From contig NC_053391.1 in assembly GCF_905171765.1 (NCBI RefSeq), positions 192,706,559-192,770,558 of the forward strand: DNA of 64,000 bases, given 5' to 3'. Under the pieces are notes generated by a model that was not told where the DNA came from, made no database searches, and worked only from the letters and a program-made list of their open reading frames with translations. Position 1 is the stretch's first letter, and each line of letters begins with the position of its first letter. Source of the DNA: Bufo bufo. Its lineage: Eukaryota; Chordata; Amphibia; Anura; Bufonidae. Below, one piece after another: positions 21,643-32,002 of this stretch. The translations under genes and the position numbers were made by a program.

Positions 21643-22854
21643 ATGCCCAGGGGCAAGAGGGTGCACGCCAAACAAGGCAAACTGGATTTTTACTTTGAAA
21701 AGGATGCGGACGCCTCACAGCAGAGCCCAGCGGCCCCGCCATCTTTGCCTCATGCGGCTGAGAAGGAACACACATCCTCTCCAGCTCGTCAGCGAGAATC
21801 ACCACAGCCAGCGAGGAGCGATTCCAGCTTACACACGCCTGAGAACCGGTCTTCGTCGACAGGCAGCTCCGCTGGTTCATCTCCCCCCTCCGGTGTCGCA
21901 AAAGCGCAATCGCCACTCTGCTCCGACACAAGAAGTCCAGAGAAGCAGAGGCCTAAACTCCAACCGGCTGCAGACGTAGAGGTGAGCGCTGAGGGCCTGG
22001 ATGCCCACTCTGTTACCAGCATATTATGCAAGTTACCCACCTCAGATCAACATGCGGCGGGAAACCTCTTGAAGGAGATGTTAATCGCTTTCAGTGCTGC
22101 CCTTCATTCTGATTTCTCCTCCCTGATTACCCCGCTAAAATCGTCTGTTGCGGGCCTGGAGTCGAGAGTGGCGCATGTGGAAATCAAAATGGGGGAGTTT
22201 GCGACCTCGCACAACCAGCTGATAGATAATCAGGAAGCCATGCAAGCGGACATTGACCGCATCCAAGCCAAAATAAATGACCTAGAGGATCGCTCTAGGC
22301 GTAATAACATTGAATTTCGGGGCATACCAGAAGACATTAGTCCCTCAGAGCTAATGGACTATCTGAAATCCTTAATGAAAAAGCTGTTGCCTTCATGTGC
22401 GGATCAGGACTTGATCATAGACAGGGCTCATCGGATCCCTAGACCCCGGCACTTACCGGAGAACACCCCCAGAGACACTCTGGCCCGGATACATTTTTCC
22501 CGCACAAAAGAAGCTGTATTAATGGCGGCCCGGCAGATGTCTGAGATGCACGCGCCTTTTCAGAAATTATATGCAGACCTGTCGGCTGCCACGCTACGAC
22601 AAAGGCGCCTGCTGGCTCCTATTACCACCGTTTTTAGGGAGCACAGTATTGCCTATAAATGGGGGTTTCATGTGAAGCTTCTGCTCACCCATAATGGCAA
22701 GCAACACAGCATCGCATCAGTGGAAGAGGGTCGTCGCTTACTGAGTTCCTGGAACTTTCCTTTACCCTCAGAGGAGGATCTCCTCTCCTTGCCCCCTCGC
22801 CACTTAAATGCAGAATGGCACACAGTAGGTGCCAAAAGGGGTACCAAGCATTGA
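21643..22854 (+). CDS. L1 ORF1 protein (RNA-binding chaperone), intact
   Basis: 403 codons, ATG at 21643, stop at 22852-22854. Residues 1-125 are low-complexity, basic then Ser/Pro/Glu-rich, opening 'MPRGKRVHAKQGKLDFYF'. Residues ~135-215 form a coiled coil ('LESRVAHVEIKMGEFATS' to 'IQAKINDLEDRSRRNNIEF'). Residues ~216-300 are the RRM-like domain ('EFRGIPEDISPSELMDYL', 'LIIDRAHRIPRP'). Residues ~300-390 are the C-terminal domain ('PRDTLARIHFSRTKEAVL', 'WGFHVKLLLTHNG'). L1 ORF1 proteins trimerise through the coiled coil and coat the L1 RNA in cytoplasmic particles. No stop or frameshift interrupts this copy, unlike its ORF2. The start is supported by the same position in copy 1. Confidence 0.9.
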   Translation: MPRGKRVHAKQGKLDFYFEKDADASQQSPAAPPSLPHAAEKEHTSSPARQRESPQPARSDSSLHTPENRSSSTGSSAGSSPPSGVAKAQSPLCSDTRSPEKQRPKLQPAADVEVSAEGLDAHSVTSILCKLPTSDQHAAGNLLKEMLIAFSAALHSDFSSLITPLKSSVAGLESRVAHVEIKMGEFATSHNQLIDNQEAMQADIDRIQAKINDLEDRSRRNNIEFRGIPEDISPSELMDYLKSLMKKLLPSCADQDLIIDRAHRIPRPRHLPENTPRDTLARIHFSRTKEAVLMAARQMSEMHAPFQKLYADLSAATLRQRRLLAPITTVFREHSIAYKWGFHVKLLLTHNGKQHSIASVEEGRRLLSSWNFPLPSEEDLLSLPPRHLNAEWHTVGAKRGTKH

Positions 22855-23163
22855 GGTTATCTACTTTAATTTGTGCACTGGAGTGCATTCTAGTGCTTGG
22901 CATCAAACAGGACTAGTTTCCCTCTAAGTCCTAAAACCGGATATACACCTCCGTGGGTGACTATTCACTCCGGTTTGATTTGATGTTTGTTTTCCTTCTT
23001 TTTATTTCTTTGTTATATATTTGTTCTTTTTTCATTTTCATTTGCCTTTACAGTCATGTATCAGATGGTATTGCTAGATGGGGCATGGAAGGAGTTGGGA
23101 ACGGGCCTTTTATGGTATTCAGAACGATCCTAGCGGGTGTCCTTAGCCTTTTGACCATTTCTC

Positions 23164-26100
23164 ATGGTTCTTAAGTTAGTCTCTCTGAATGCCAAAGGGC
23201 TAAATAGCCCTCAGAAGAGGTCTTTTATGTGGTCAGAAGCACTTGATCTCAAAGCTGATATATTATGTGTGCAGGAGTCTCATATAGTAAGCAAAGATGC
23301 GCATAGGATTAAACATCACCTATTCCCACATGTCGAATAGTCTCATTACCGCAAAAAGCAAAGAGGAGTCATACTGGCCTTTAAGAACACCATTGCCTTT
23401 TCAATCAATAACACACTCATAGACAAGAACGGCAGATTCATCATCTTAACTTGCACTCTAAATAATATGGCATATACCATAGTAGCCGTTTATGCTCCAA
23501 ATAGGCATCAGCTGCACTTCCTTAATAAAATATTAGCAACAACGGCGAAACTACGACAGGGCCATTTAATAATCTGTGGAGACTTCAACTTAGTGCCCGA
23601 TGCCGAGATTGATTCCTCGGCCAAGAATAGGAGTTCTTATCCCACTCTGAGTCCTCTTTTGAGACGTAAAGAGCTGTACGACATTTGGAGAATCCATCAT
23701 GAATCTGAAAGAGATTACTCCTTTTTCTCACCTGTGCATAATTCCTACTCCCGCATAGACCTTTTCTTGGTTAGCAGATCACTTCTCCAGTTAGCCACGC
23801 AGTCTACGGTTGAAACAATAAAATGGTCTGATCATGCTGCTATATCTCTGTCGATACAAGAAACGTATAATATACGTGACACTCTCTGGCGCTGTAGCCC
23901 TTACATTGTTTCTAACCCAAGGTATAAGGCGGAAATCAATAGAGCACTAATTGACTATTTTGAGCTAAATGCGGGCTCAGTCTCTAATCCCTGTAGCCTG
24001 TGGAATGCCCATAAGGCTTTCATTCGAGGCGTATTCATCAAATTGAGACACCAGGCGAAAAAACTAAGGGAACAAAAATTACATGCCATAATTTCCCAAC
24101 TTACCTCCCTGGAATCCCTAAATAAATCCTCTACGTCTGCAGAAAGGGTAGCCCAAATACATGCTCTGAGAACACAACTTAGGGAATGTCTGCTTTTCAC
24201 TTTTGAGAAGAACTTGAGGGCCACTAAAGTCCGCTACTATTCGCAGGATAATAAAGCAGGGAAACTATTGGCCTGCCGCCTAAAAACGAGAGCAGCCAAA
24301 GCCAGAATCCCTCACTTGATTCACCCGATTAAAGGTCATAAGATTTATGACCCAAAGGCTATGGCAGATCAATTTGTTAAATACTACTCGGCCCTATACA
24401 ATCTAAAGGACTCCCCTGAGATAGACTCTATTTCGCCCCTTGAAATTAACTCGTATCTGGAAAAACTAAGCCTCCCGGCCCTAAACGACCAACAGAGGAA
24501 CAAATTGTCCCTCCCTATTAGCATCCCTGAGATTGCTAAAGCCATATCCTCGCTCCATCCTCAGAAATCCCCTGGTCCAGATGGTCTATCTAATATTTAC
24601 TACAACACTTTTCAAGACCAGCTCATTCCCCACCTATTACCGGTATATAATAAGGCATTTATGGAGGGTTCTTTCCCGGCCGAGATGCTATCTGCAACTA
24701 TAGTAGCACTGCCAAAACCTGGTAAAACGCCAGATAGACCCCAGAATTTTAGACCCATCTCTCTGTTAAACACGGATTTAAAAATGTATGCCAGGATTTT
24801 AGCAACTAGATCAGGCATGCTCAACCTGCGGCCCTCCAGCTGTTGTAAAACTACAACTCCCACAATGCCCTGCTGTAGGCTGATAGCTGTAGGCGGTTTG
24901 GGCATGCTGGGAGTTGTAGTTTTGCAACAGCTGGAGGGCCGCAGGTTGAGCATGCCTGAACTAGATTATCGGATATTATACCAATCCTTACATCTACGGA
25001 CCAGACGGGATTTGCCAAAGGAAGGCAAATTACAGATAACTCCCGCAGAGTATTGAATATCATAGATGCTATAAATCGTAGGGGGACTTGTGCGCTACTG
25101 GTAACCTTGGATGCAGAGAAAGCGTTCGACCGATTGAACTGGTCGTTCGCCTTCTCTGTGTTGAAAACAATGGGACTAGGAGAGGCATTTATTGAAGCAG
25201 TACGAGCCCTTTACTCTAACCCCTCAGCTAAAGTGTTTATCAATGGGGCATTATCTACATCATTTCCCTTAACTAATGGCACGCGCCAGGGGTGTCCCCT
25301 TTCACCCTTGATTTTTATCCTGGCGATGGAACCCCTGGCCCAGGCCATTAGACTCAGCCCAGATATACCTGGAATTCAAATTGGGAAGATTAAGCATTGC
25401 ATCTCTATGTATGCAGATGACGTGCTTATGACACTCTCATCACCTCAAATTGCCCTCCCGGTAGCACTTTCTCTTATTAAAGAGTATGGCCGCTTATCAT
25501 ACTATAAAGTCAATGAGTCCAAATTCTCCCTTTAAACATGGAAAGAAATCTGGTAGACTCCCTAAAGAGTGCCTTCCCTTTCGATTGGAGATATGATAGC
25601 ATAAAATACCTGGGTATAAATTTACCTCCGACCTTTTCCAACATGTTTAATATTAACTACCTCCCCCTATTAGAGATGATCAAGCGAGACTTCGCCTCAT
25701 ATAGCAAATTTGAAATATCCTGGGTGGGCCGCATTGCAACCTTCCAAATGTTTATATTGCCAAAGCTTCTGTTTGTTTTTAGAATGGTTCCCATAAAAGC
25801 CCCCAACTTCTTTTTTAAGAAGGCACAAGGCCTACTCAGCTGCTTTGTATGGTCAGGAAGTAAGCCTCGAATTGCAACAAGTACTCTCACAAAACACAAA
25901 ACCAAAGGAGGTCTCAATCTTCCAGATCTTAGGGATTACTTCCTGGCCACCCAAATCCAGGCACTGAAGAAATGGTGGACTCTGGATGTTCAAACTCCCT
26001 GGGTACAAATTGAATCTACGTCAGCCCCAAGTGGTCATCTGAAAACTCTCCTGATTAATAGCTTGAGCGTCTCTAAATCTAAGGTTCTGCCTTTACCTCT

Positions 26101-27105
26101 TGTGATGAAAACCTCAGTCTATCATTGGTGTCTTTTTCACAAGAATTGTGCTCCAACTCTAATCTCACTGTTAGAAACGTCCCCTTTACAGCTAGTGGAA
26201 TTGCATATTCCGGAGATAGACTTATCATCATGGGGCCCCTTAGGCGTCAACACACTGAGTCAACTTTACTGTAACGGATCCTTAAAATCCTTCAGTGAGC
26301 TTCAGGAGGAATTTATGATACCCAGAGGAGATTTCTTTAAATACCTACAGGTTCGGCACCTCTTACAATCGGAATCTCCTCACCAAGTGATTTCATATAA
26401 GGGAATCTTTGATATGTGGGCCCTACCAACAAGACCAGACAGAAAGGAGGGTATAAGATCATTATATCAAGCTCTAGGCTTGAAATCCACTTTCACCAAA
26501 TCTGCACCACTTCAAGCATGGGATAGGGAACTAAATGTAATTATACCTGAGGTTGATTGGATTGAAACATTCAAATTTATTTCCAGGACCTTTCATAGCA
26601 CATCTCTATATGAGGCAGCCATAAGTCATGTCTGAGATGGTACTATACCCCTGACAAATTGAGCAGAATCTACCCTGGCACGTCTCATCTCTGTTGGCGT
26701 GGATGTGGACACACTGGCACACTGCTACACATCCTATGGGAGTGCCCTTTGATTTTAAAGATCTGGTCAGATATGTACGAAGTAGCCTCTAGACTCTGTG
26801 GTATTACGGTCAACAAAAACGTGTACACTGCTCTCTTTTTCAGGGGTATACAAGTTGTCCCACCCAGGAGCAGGATCCCGGTTGCACATTTGTTACTTGT
26901 TACTAAATTAGCACTAACCAAATACTGGAAATCAGCAACTGTCCCGTCTGTGGCTGAAATACTTGCCAGAGTCCACAACAATTGTGATTATGAAAAAGTG
27001 ATGGCATATAAGGATCACAGAGTGGACAAGTTCCTGTACCAATGGGAGTTGTGGGTGTTGTTCATGCCCAAATCCTCAAACCAACCCTATGATGTGTCGT
27101 TATAA
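23164..27105 (+). pseudogene. L1 ORF2 (endonuclease-reverse transcriptase), four lesions
   Basis: It starts at ATG 23164, 'MVLKLVSLNAKGLN'. Endonuclease marks: 'CVQESH', 'CGDFNLV', 'YSRIDLFLVS', 'WSDHAAISL'. RT marks: 'SPGPDGLSNIYY', 'FRPISLLNTDLKMYA', 'LDAEKAFDRLNW' (A), 'GTRQGCPLSPLIF' (B), 'MYADDVL' (C, ADD catalytic pair). The C-terminus has 'CWRCGHTGTLLHILWECP', a cysteine/histidine knuckle, and ends at 27105. Breaks: an in-frame TAG at 23338-23340; a 147-bp MITE at 24812-24958; a frame slip in the T run at about 25530; and another near 26633, each consistent with loss of one base. All catalytic motifs remain, so damage is recent and light. A live protein nicks target DNA and primes cDNA from it. 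Confidence 0.9.
24812..24958. mobile_element. 147-bp hAT-type MITE inside L1 ORF2
   Basis: An almost perfect hairpin with ~59-bp arms: it begins CAGGCATGCTCAACCTGCGG and ends with the complement. The 8-bp direct repeat AACTAGAT at 24804-24811 and 24959-24966 is the hAT size. Insert plus one repeat is 155 bp (remainder 2 on division by 3), which matches the shift from the upstream ORF2 frame (start 23464, remainder 1) to the downstream one (25053, remainder 0). Confidence 0.9.
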
Positions 27106-27327
27106 AACTGTCTAATCATTATATTACTGTAATGTTATTTCGTATCAAGGCAATATTTATTTTTCTGTTATTTTATGTCATTTTAACACTTGTTTATATG
27201 TGCTAACTCACCTGACGCAAAATATATTGCACCGCCATCTATGAGTACCTATATGTATCATCGATTATCTATATTGTAACTGATGGTGTTCATTTTTTAT
27301 GCTGTTGAAAAAATCTCAATAAAAAAC

Positions 27328-27449
27328 GACGGGGCCCTTGGAGTCTGCTTTACAGGAAGTTGAATGCCTGCACCCACTGAGATGTTTATCCGTTGCCTCA
27401 GGTAGAAGAGAGATTGACGGTCCTGCAGAAAGCGGGGTTGCCTAGCCAG
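27328..27449 (+). pseudogene. Gypsy RT fragment after the L1
   Basis: After the second TSD copy the gypsy sequence resumes. One frame reads 'DVYPLPQVEERLTVLQKAG', matching the gypsy RT segment 'D.YPLP.IEE.L..L..A'. It then stops at CTAGCCAG, where a hAT-like element begins. Confidence 0.7.
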
Positions 27450-28529
27450 CAGTGTTGCCAATCAGAATTTTTCTGGACAACTTATCCGAAAAAAATGGCC
27501 AATATTTTTAACAGACAAATTAGAAAACCATAATGAATGATAAAGATTCTAAGTAGTCCATGTTTTATAGCTCAGCTATACTGATAAGAACTCATTACCA
27601 CCTGTAGGAAAGCGCAAGGGGCCGTCATTGACGGAAGATATGTGTCACCGAGGTTCCTGGCCTCGGTGAGGTAAGAGCTGGTAATTTTAAGTGTCAGCGG
27701 CAGCTAGTGCTGACTGACACTATTGATTATTTAGTGTGGCTGTAAAGCCGATCCGGGCCGGCTCTTACTGGGAGCAGCCAAAGTGCAGGATGGGTGGCTG
27801 TTCGCCACGTTCCAGGCCGGGTTTTGTTTTGGGATAAAAACCCAGCCAGCAGTCTCAGCTAGGTGGATTATCCTCCATCTGATACTGGAGCTTTGTCAGT
27901 CTGGGTGTTGGAGCCTGAGAGTTTGGGCCGGGACTAAGGCCTGCTATATTGTTTGGGAAAAAGCACATGGACTTCTGCTTCACCCAAGGACTTATGTGCT
28001 GCAGCCTGGTGTGAACAAACACCAGACTCAAGGTGACTGTTTTTCCTTGAAACTGCCTTTTTGTTGTCACTTTACTTATGTGTGAATAAAACACTGCACT
28101 GTTTAAGTTAAAGACGTTGTCGTTGCTTCTGTACTGCATCCGCAAGCCTGTCTACCAGAGCAAATCCCCACACAGCATTTACTGTGAGCTGCAATGAGAA
28201 TTACATCCAAAATAATCTAGTAAGTACCACCAGCCTCCAAAGAAAATCACGGACACATCAATTTGTTTTTTTAACAGATGCAGGGAAAAAATCGCCTGTT
28301 TTTAAGGACTGTCCAGAAATTTTTTGATGGTTGCATACCATGCTAACCAGTGGTCAGGGCCGGCGTCAGCACCTGGCAAACCCGGGCAAGTGCCGGGGCC
28401 CACTGTTCCTCGTCCGTGGGTCCTCCAAAAAAAATCACGGACACATCAATTTGTTTTTTAACAGATGCAGGGAAAAAATCGCCTGTTTTTAAGGACTGTC
28501 CAGAAATTTGTTGATGGTTGCATACCATG
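27450..28529. mobile_element. hAT-like element carrying a solo LTR
   Basis: The left end is CAGTGTTGCCAATCAG and the right end ...GGTTGCATACCATG, an imperfect inverted pair that shares a 'TTTCTGGACA' block inside. The flanks CTAGCCAG (27442-27449) and CTAACCAG (28530-28537) are an 8-bp duplication with one mismatch. The host reading resumes as 'LASGYWQV' across the join, the expected gypsy RT phrase. The right part is tandemly duplicated (28234-28597). Confidence 0.55.
27603..28172 (+). mobile_element. Solo LTR of an LTR retrotransposon
   Basis: The segment begins TGTAGG or, less likely, TGTGTCACC at 27641 and ends ...TCCCCACA at about 28172 (TG...CA). It has a TATA-like GGATAAAAA at 27832-27840, a polyadenylation signal AATAAA at 28085-28090 and a GT-rich tract after it, in the order expected of U3-R-U5. 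No internal region accompanies it, so it is likely a recombination product. A 5-bp TSD could not be fixed. Ty3/gypsy origin is inferred. Confidence 0.5.
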
Positions 28530-28597
28530 CTAACCAGTGGTCAGGGCCGGCGTCAGCACCTGGCAAACCCGGGCAAGTGCCGGGGCCCACTGTTCCT
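28234..28597. repeat. Tandem duplication, about 177 bp, spanning a hAT boundary
   Basis: 28234-28410 is repeated at 28422-28597 with only a few differences, joined by 'CGTCCGTGGGT'. Each copy contains the end of the hAT-like element, the gypsy target bases and the first ~56 bp of the next hAT (CAGGGCCGGCGTC...). The duplication therefore happened after the hAT inserted. Confidence 0.85.
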
Positions 28598-29771
28598 TAG
28601 GGGGCCCACTCGTTTCCGCGGTCCCAAACATTTTGACATACTTTACTGCTGCTGCGCTGCTGCCATCTCACAGGATCTCCAGGCCTGCGAGACAGATCGG
28701 AGGAGGACTGGAGTACCGCGGTCACGAATCACAGCAGGGGCGGAGCGGAGCTGATCAGCAGTGCAGCTGCAGAAGACAGCACAACATAGCAGCCGAGCCG
28801 AAGAAGAAACCAGGAGATTAGACAGGTGCCAGTAATATGAGGGGGCGGCTCCGCGGCAACTGACTAATGTATGGTGTGGCCTCCACTCCACTAATAGAAG
28901 AATAATGAGCAACAAAATACAAACCTCTTTGTGGGGCAATTCAGACACCCTTTCCTCCCCAGTATACCTCAGGCTACCACATACTATGTACATACATTGT
29001 GGATGAGGAAAAGAAATGCACAGCAAGCAGTAAAGCAAATATTCCAAAAGGTTCAGTCAGCATGTCCACTTGTCCAGCCTCAGTCAGCAGATAAGTTATC
29101 AGTAATGACAGACTCACTGCTGACTGAGGCTGGACATGCTGACTGAGCCTTTAGGAATATTTGCTTTACTGCTTGCTATGCATTTCTTTTCCTCATCCAT
29201 ATACATGGAGGGGGGGGGGGGGGTTCTAAGGAATCCCCCCACAAAGAGGTTTGTTGCTCATTATTCTCCTATTAGTGGAGGCTGGGGGGGGGGGGGAAAT
29301 CCCTCGCCAAAAACACCAAAACACCACACCATGTAGCATTAGTACGTGGTATTTGGTAGCAGACACACACACCATGCAAACTCCTGTACGAGTCTGGTCT
29401 GGGGTCCTAATAATTTATATTTATCTGGTCTGGGGTCTGAATAATTTATCTATACATGGTCTGGGGGTCTGAATTTAGAAGACTGGGGTAAGAGTTAATT
29501 TAGGGGTTCTGGTCTAAGTTCCGAATTTAGGAGTCTAGTCTGGGGCTCTGATTTTATTTAGGATCTTGTCTGGGGTCTAAACTAATTTAGGGATCTAATC
29601 TGGGGTCTGAATATAAGGTTCTGAATTTAGGGGTCTAATTTGGTGTTTCCATTTATTAAGGTAATCTGCAGGCAGAATTTATTTTCTGTGTTGTGTGTTG
29701 TGCAAAATGCCACAAGGGGCCCACTGAGGCTTTATCGCCCAAGGGCCTACATGAACCTGGAGCCGGCCCTG
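28542..29771. mobile_element. Non-autonomous hAT element
   Basis: Starts CAGGGCCGGCGTC and ends GAGCCGGCCCTG. It is flanked by CCAGTGGT at 28534-28541 and 29772-29779 (8 bp, hAT size). Inside are an inverted repeat (28873-29285), G runs near 29211 and 29285, and a decayed 'GGTCTGGGGTCTGAAT' series (29395-29640). It encodes nothing recognisable. Confidence 0.8.
28873..29285. repeat. Imperfect palindrome within the hAT
   Basis: Arms ('GAGCAACAAA...CCTCTTTGTGGGG', 'GAAATGCA..AGCAAGCAGTAAAGC', 'CATGTCC...CAGCCTCAGTCAGCA') are inversely repeated around a centre near 29095-29100. The right arm carries a long G run that the left lacks. Confidence 0.8.
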
Positions 29772-29806
29772 CCAGTGGTTATTGGCAGGTGCTGCTCAAG
29801 GAGTAA
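29772..29806 (+). pseudogene. Gypsy RT fragment 'SGYWQV'
   Basis: Reads 'SGYWQVLLKE', the gypsy RT motif around (D)L.SGYWQ(V/I), up to the Harbinger insertion at TAA 29804-29806. It is only 35 bp but bridges two insertions. Confidence 0.7.
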
Positions 29807-31728
29807 GGCCTCATGCACACGACCGTATTTTTTCACGGTCCGCAAAACGGGGTTCCGTTGGTCCGTGATCCGTGACCGTTTTTTCGTCCGTGGGTCTTCC
29901 TTGATTTTTGGAGGATCCACGGACATGAAAAAAAAGTCGTTTTGGTGTCCGCCTGGCCGTGCGGAGCCAAACGGATCCATCCTGAATTACAATGCAAGTC
30001 AATGGGGACAGAGTTTTCTCCAATCCGATGGTATATTTTAACTTGAAGCGTCCCCATCACCATGGGAACGCCTCTATGTTAGAATATACCATCGGATTTG
30101 AGTTACATCGTGAAACTCAGATCCGACAGTATATTCTAACACAGAGGCGTTCCCATAGTGATGGGGACGCTTCTAGTTAGAATATACTACGAACTGTGTA
30201 CATGACTGCCCCCTGCTGCCTGGCAGCACCCGATCTTTTACAGGGGGCTGTGATCAGCACAATTAACCCTTCAGGTGCCGCAGATCCCCCTCCCTCCCCA
30301 GTTTGAATATCATTGGTGGCCAGTGTGCGCCCCCCCCGCCCCCCCTCTATTGTAATATCATTGGTGGCCAGTGTGCGGCCCCCCCTCTATTGTAATATCA
30401 TTGGTGGCCAGTGTGCGGCCTCCGTCGGCCCCCCTCCCCCCCTCTATTGTAATTTCATTGGTGGCCAGAGTTCCGATCGGAGTCCCAGTTTAATTGCTTT
30501 GGGGCTCCGATCGGTAACCATGGCAACCAGGACGCTACTGCAGGCCTGGTTGCCATGGTTACTTAGCAATATTACAATATTAGAAGCATCATACTTTCCT
30601 GCTGCGCTGTCTGTGTCCGGCCGGGAGCTCCTCCTACTGGTAAGTGACAGGTCTGTGCGGTGCATTGCTTAATGATCTGTCACTTACCAGTAGGAGGAGC
30701 TCCCGGCCGGTCACAGACAGCGCAGCAGGTAAGTATGATGCTTCTAATATTGTAATATTGCTAAGTAACCATGGCAACCAGGCCTGCAGTAGCGTCCTGG
30801 TTGCCATGGTTACCGATCGGAGCCCCAGAGCAATTAAACTGGGACTCCGATCGGAACTCTCTGCTGCCACCAATGATCGGGGGGGGTGGGGGGGAGAGGG
30901 GAGGCCGCACACTGGCCACCAATGATATTAATACAATAGAGTGCGGGCCGCACACTGGCCACCAATGATATTACAATAGAGGGAGGGGGGGGGTGGCCGG
31001 GGGAGGCCGCACACTGGCCACCAATGATATTACAATGGGGGGGGCGGACACTGGCCACCAATGATATTACAATAGGGGGGGCGGGGGGGGGGGGGCGCAC
31101 ACTGGCCACCGATGATATTCAAACTGGGGAGGGAGGGGGGTCTGCCCCCTGCTGCCTGGCAGCCCCTGATCTCTTATAGGGGGCTATGATATGCACAATT
31201 AACCCCTCAGGTGCAGCACCTGAGGGGTTAATTGTGCGGATCACAGCCCCCTGTAAGAGATCGGGTGCTGCCAGGCAGCAGGGGGCAGTCATGTACACAG
31301 TTCGTAGTATATTCTAACTAGAAGCGTCCCCATCACAATGGGAACGCCTCTGTGTTAGAATATACTGTCGGTTCTGAGTTTTCACGAAGTGAAAACTCAG
31401 CTCTGAAAAAGCTTTTATGCAGACGGATCTTCAGATCCATCTGTATGAAAGTAACCTACGGCCACGGATCACGGACGCCAATCTTGTGTGCATCCGTGTT
31501 CTTTCACGGACCCATTGACTTGAATGGGTCCGTGAACCGTTGTCCGTCAAAAAAATAGGACAGGTCATATTTTTTTGACGGACAGGAAACACGGATCACG
31601 GATGCGGCTGCAAAACGGTGCATTTTCCGATTTTTCCACGGACCCATTGAAAGTCAATGGATCCGCGAAAAAAAACTGAAAACGGCACAACGGCCACGGA
31701 TGCACACAACGGTCGTGTGCATGAGGCC
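29807..31728. mobile_element. 1.9-kb foldback Harbinger-type element
   Basis: The termini GGCCTCATGCACACGAC and GTCGTGTGCATGAGGCC are exact complements, flanked by TAA at 29804-29806 and 31729-31731. The inside is a giant imperfect hairpin centred near 30670. 30030-30240 (with 'AAGCGTCCCCATCAC') and 31210-31345 are complementary, as are 30480-30660 and 30680-30860. Each arm holds a 'ATTGGTGGCCAGTGTGCG' tandem run (four copies left, five or more right). No transposase is present. It sits in gypsy RT between 'LLKE' and 'DKEK'. Confidence 0.85.
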
Positions 31729-32002
31729 TAAGATAAAGAGAAATCAGATGCCATTTGAGCTCATGAATGCCGCCCAGCATCTTTCAGCTCCTGATGGAGC
31801 AGTGTTTGGGAGACCTGAATTTTTAATCAGTTATGATCTACCAGGAAGATATTGTGGTGTACTCCAGCTGCTTTGAGGGCCATCTCCAGCATTTCAGGGC
31901 TGTCTTTACATGGCTAAAAAAGTTTGAGCTAAAGCTCAAGTCTGCAAAGTGCTGGGCAGATTAAATACTTAGGCCATGTAGTCTCTGAGGATGGAGTGGC
32001 TA
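31729..32002 (+). pseudogene. Gypsy RT palm fragment with altered catalytic box
   Basis: After TAA it reads 'DKEK', then 'MPFELMNA' (gypsy MPFGLMNAP), 'LLMEQCLGDLNF', stop, 'YQEDIVVYSS' where gypsy RT has YLDDI, then 'FEGHLQHFRAVF' and finally 'LGHVVSEDGVAK' in another frame. At least two stops and a frame shift are present and the first catalytic aspartate is replaced by glutamate. It is cut by a hAT element at about 32003. Confidence 0.75.

Larger units (their letters stand above)
21507..27327 (+). mobile_element. Full-length L1-clade LINE (copy 2) with target-site duplication
   Basis: Flanked by the 11-bp repeat GACGGGGCCCT (21496-21506 and 27328-27338). It has a short 5' UTR (21507-21642), intact ORF1, a 309-bp spacer, ORF2 broken at four points, a 3' UTR and an 'AATAAAAAA' tail at 27319-27326. 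The 5' end matches that of the degenerate copy at 11324, so it is not truncated. The length without the MITE (about 5.7 kb) is normal for frog L1-type elements. It interrupts gypsy RT at KKDG. Confidence 0.9.
15316..32002 (+). mobile_element. Decayed Ty3/gypsy retrotransposon, split into six pieces by nested insertions
   Basis: The pieces lie in gag-pol order on the plus strand: zinc knuckle (15316-15616), protease (17346-17747), pre-RT and RT N-terminal region (21000-21506), RT continuation (27328-27449), a 'SGYWQV' block (29772-29806), and the MPFELMN and YQED region (31729-32002). The intervening DNA is a MITE/hAT complex, a PLE, an L1, two hAT-type elements and a Harbinger. The piece joins are supported by TSDs and by resumption of gypsy sequence. 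RNase H, integrase and its own LTRs were not found; the right side is cut by a hAT element. Confidence 0.75.

Noticed and set aside
27603..28172. LTR of the decayed gypsy element itself
   Set aside because: It lies inside a hAT-like element that had inserted into gypsy RT, so it is a separate, later insertion.
29209..29297. G runs as a regulatory G-quadruplex
   Set aside because: Simple mononucleotide runs in a decayed hAT; no promoter or gene nearby to support a role.
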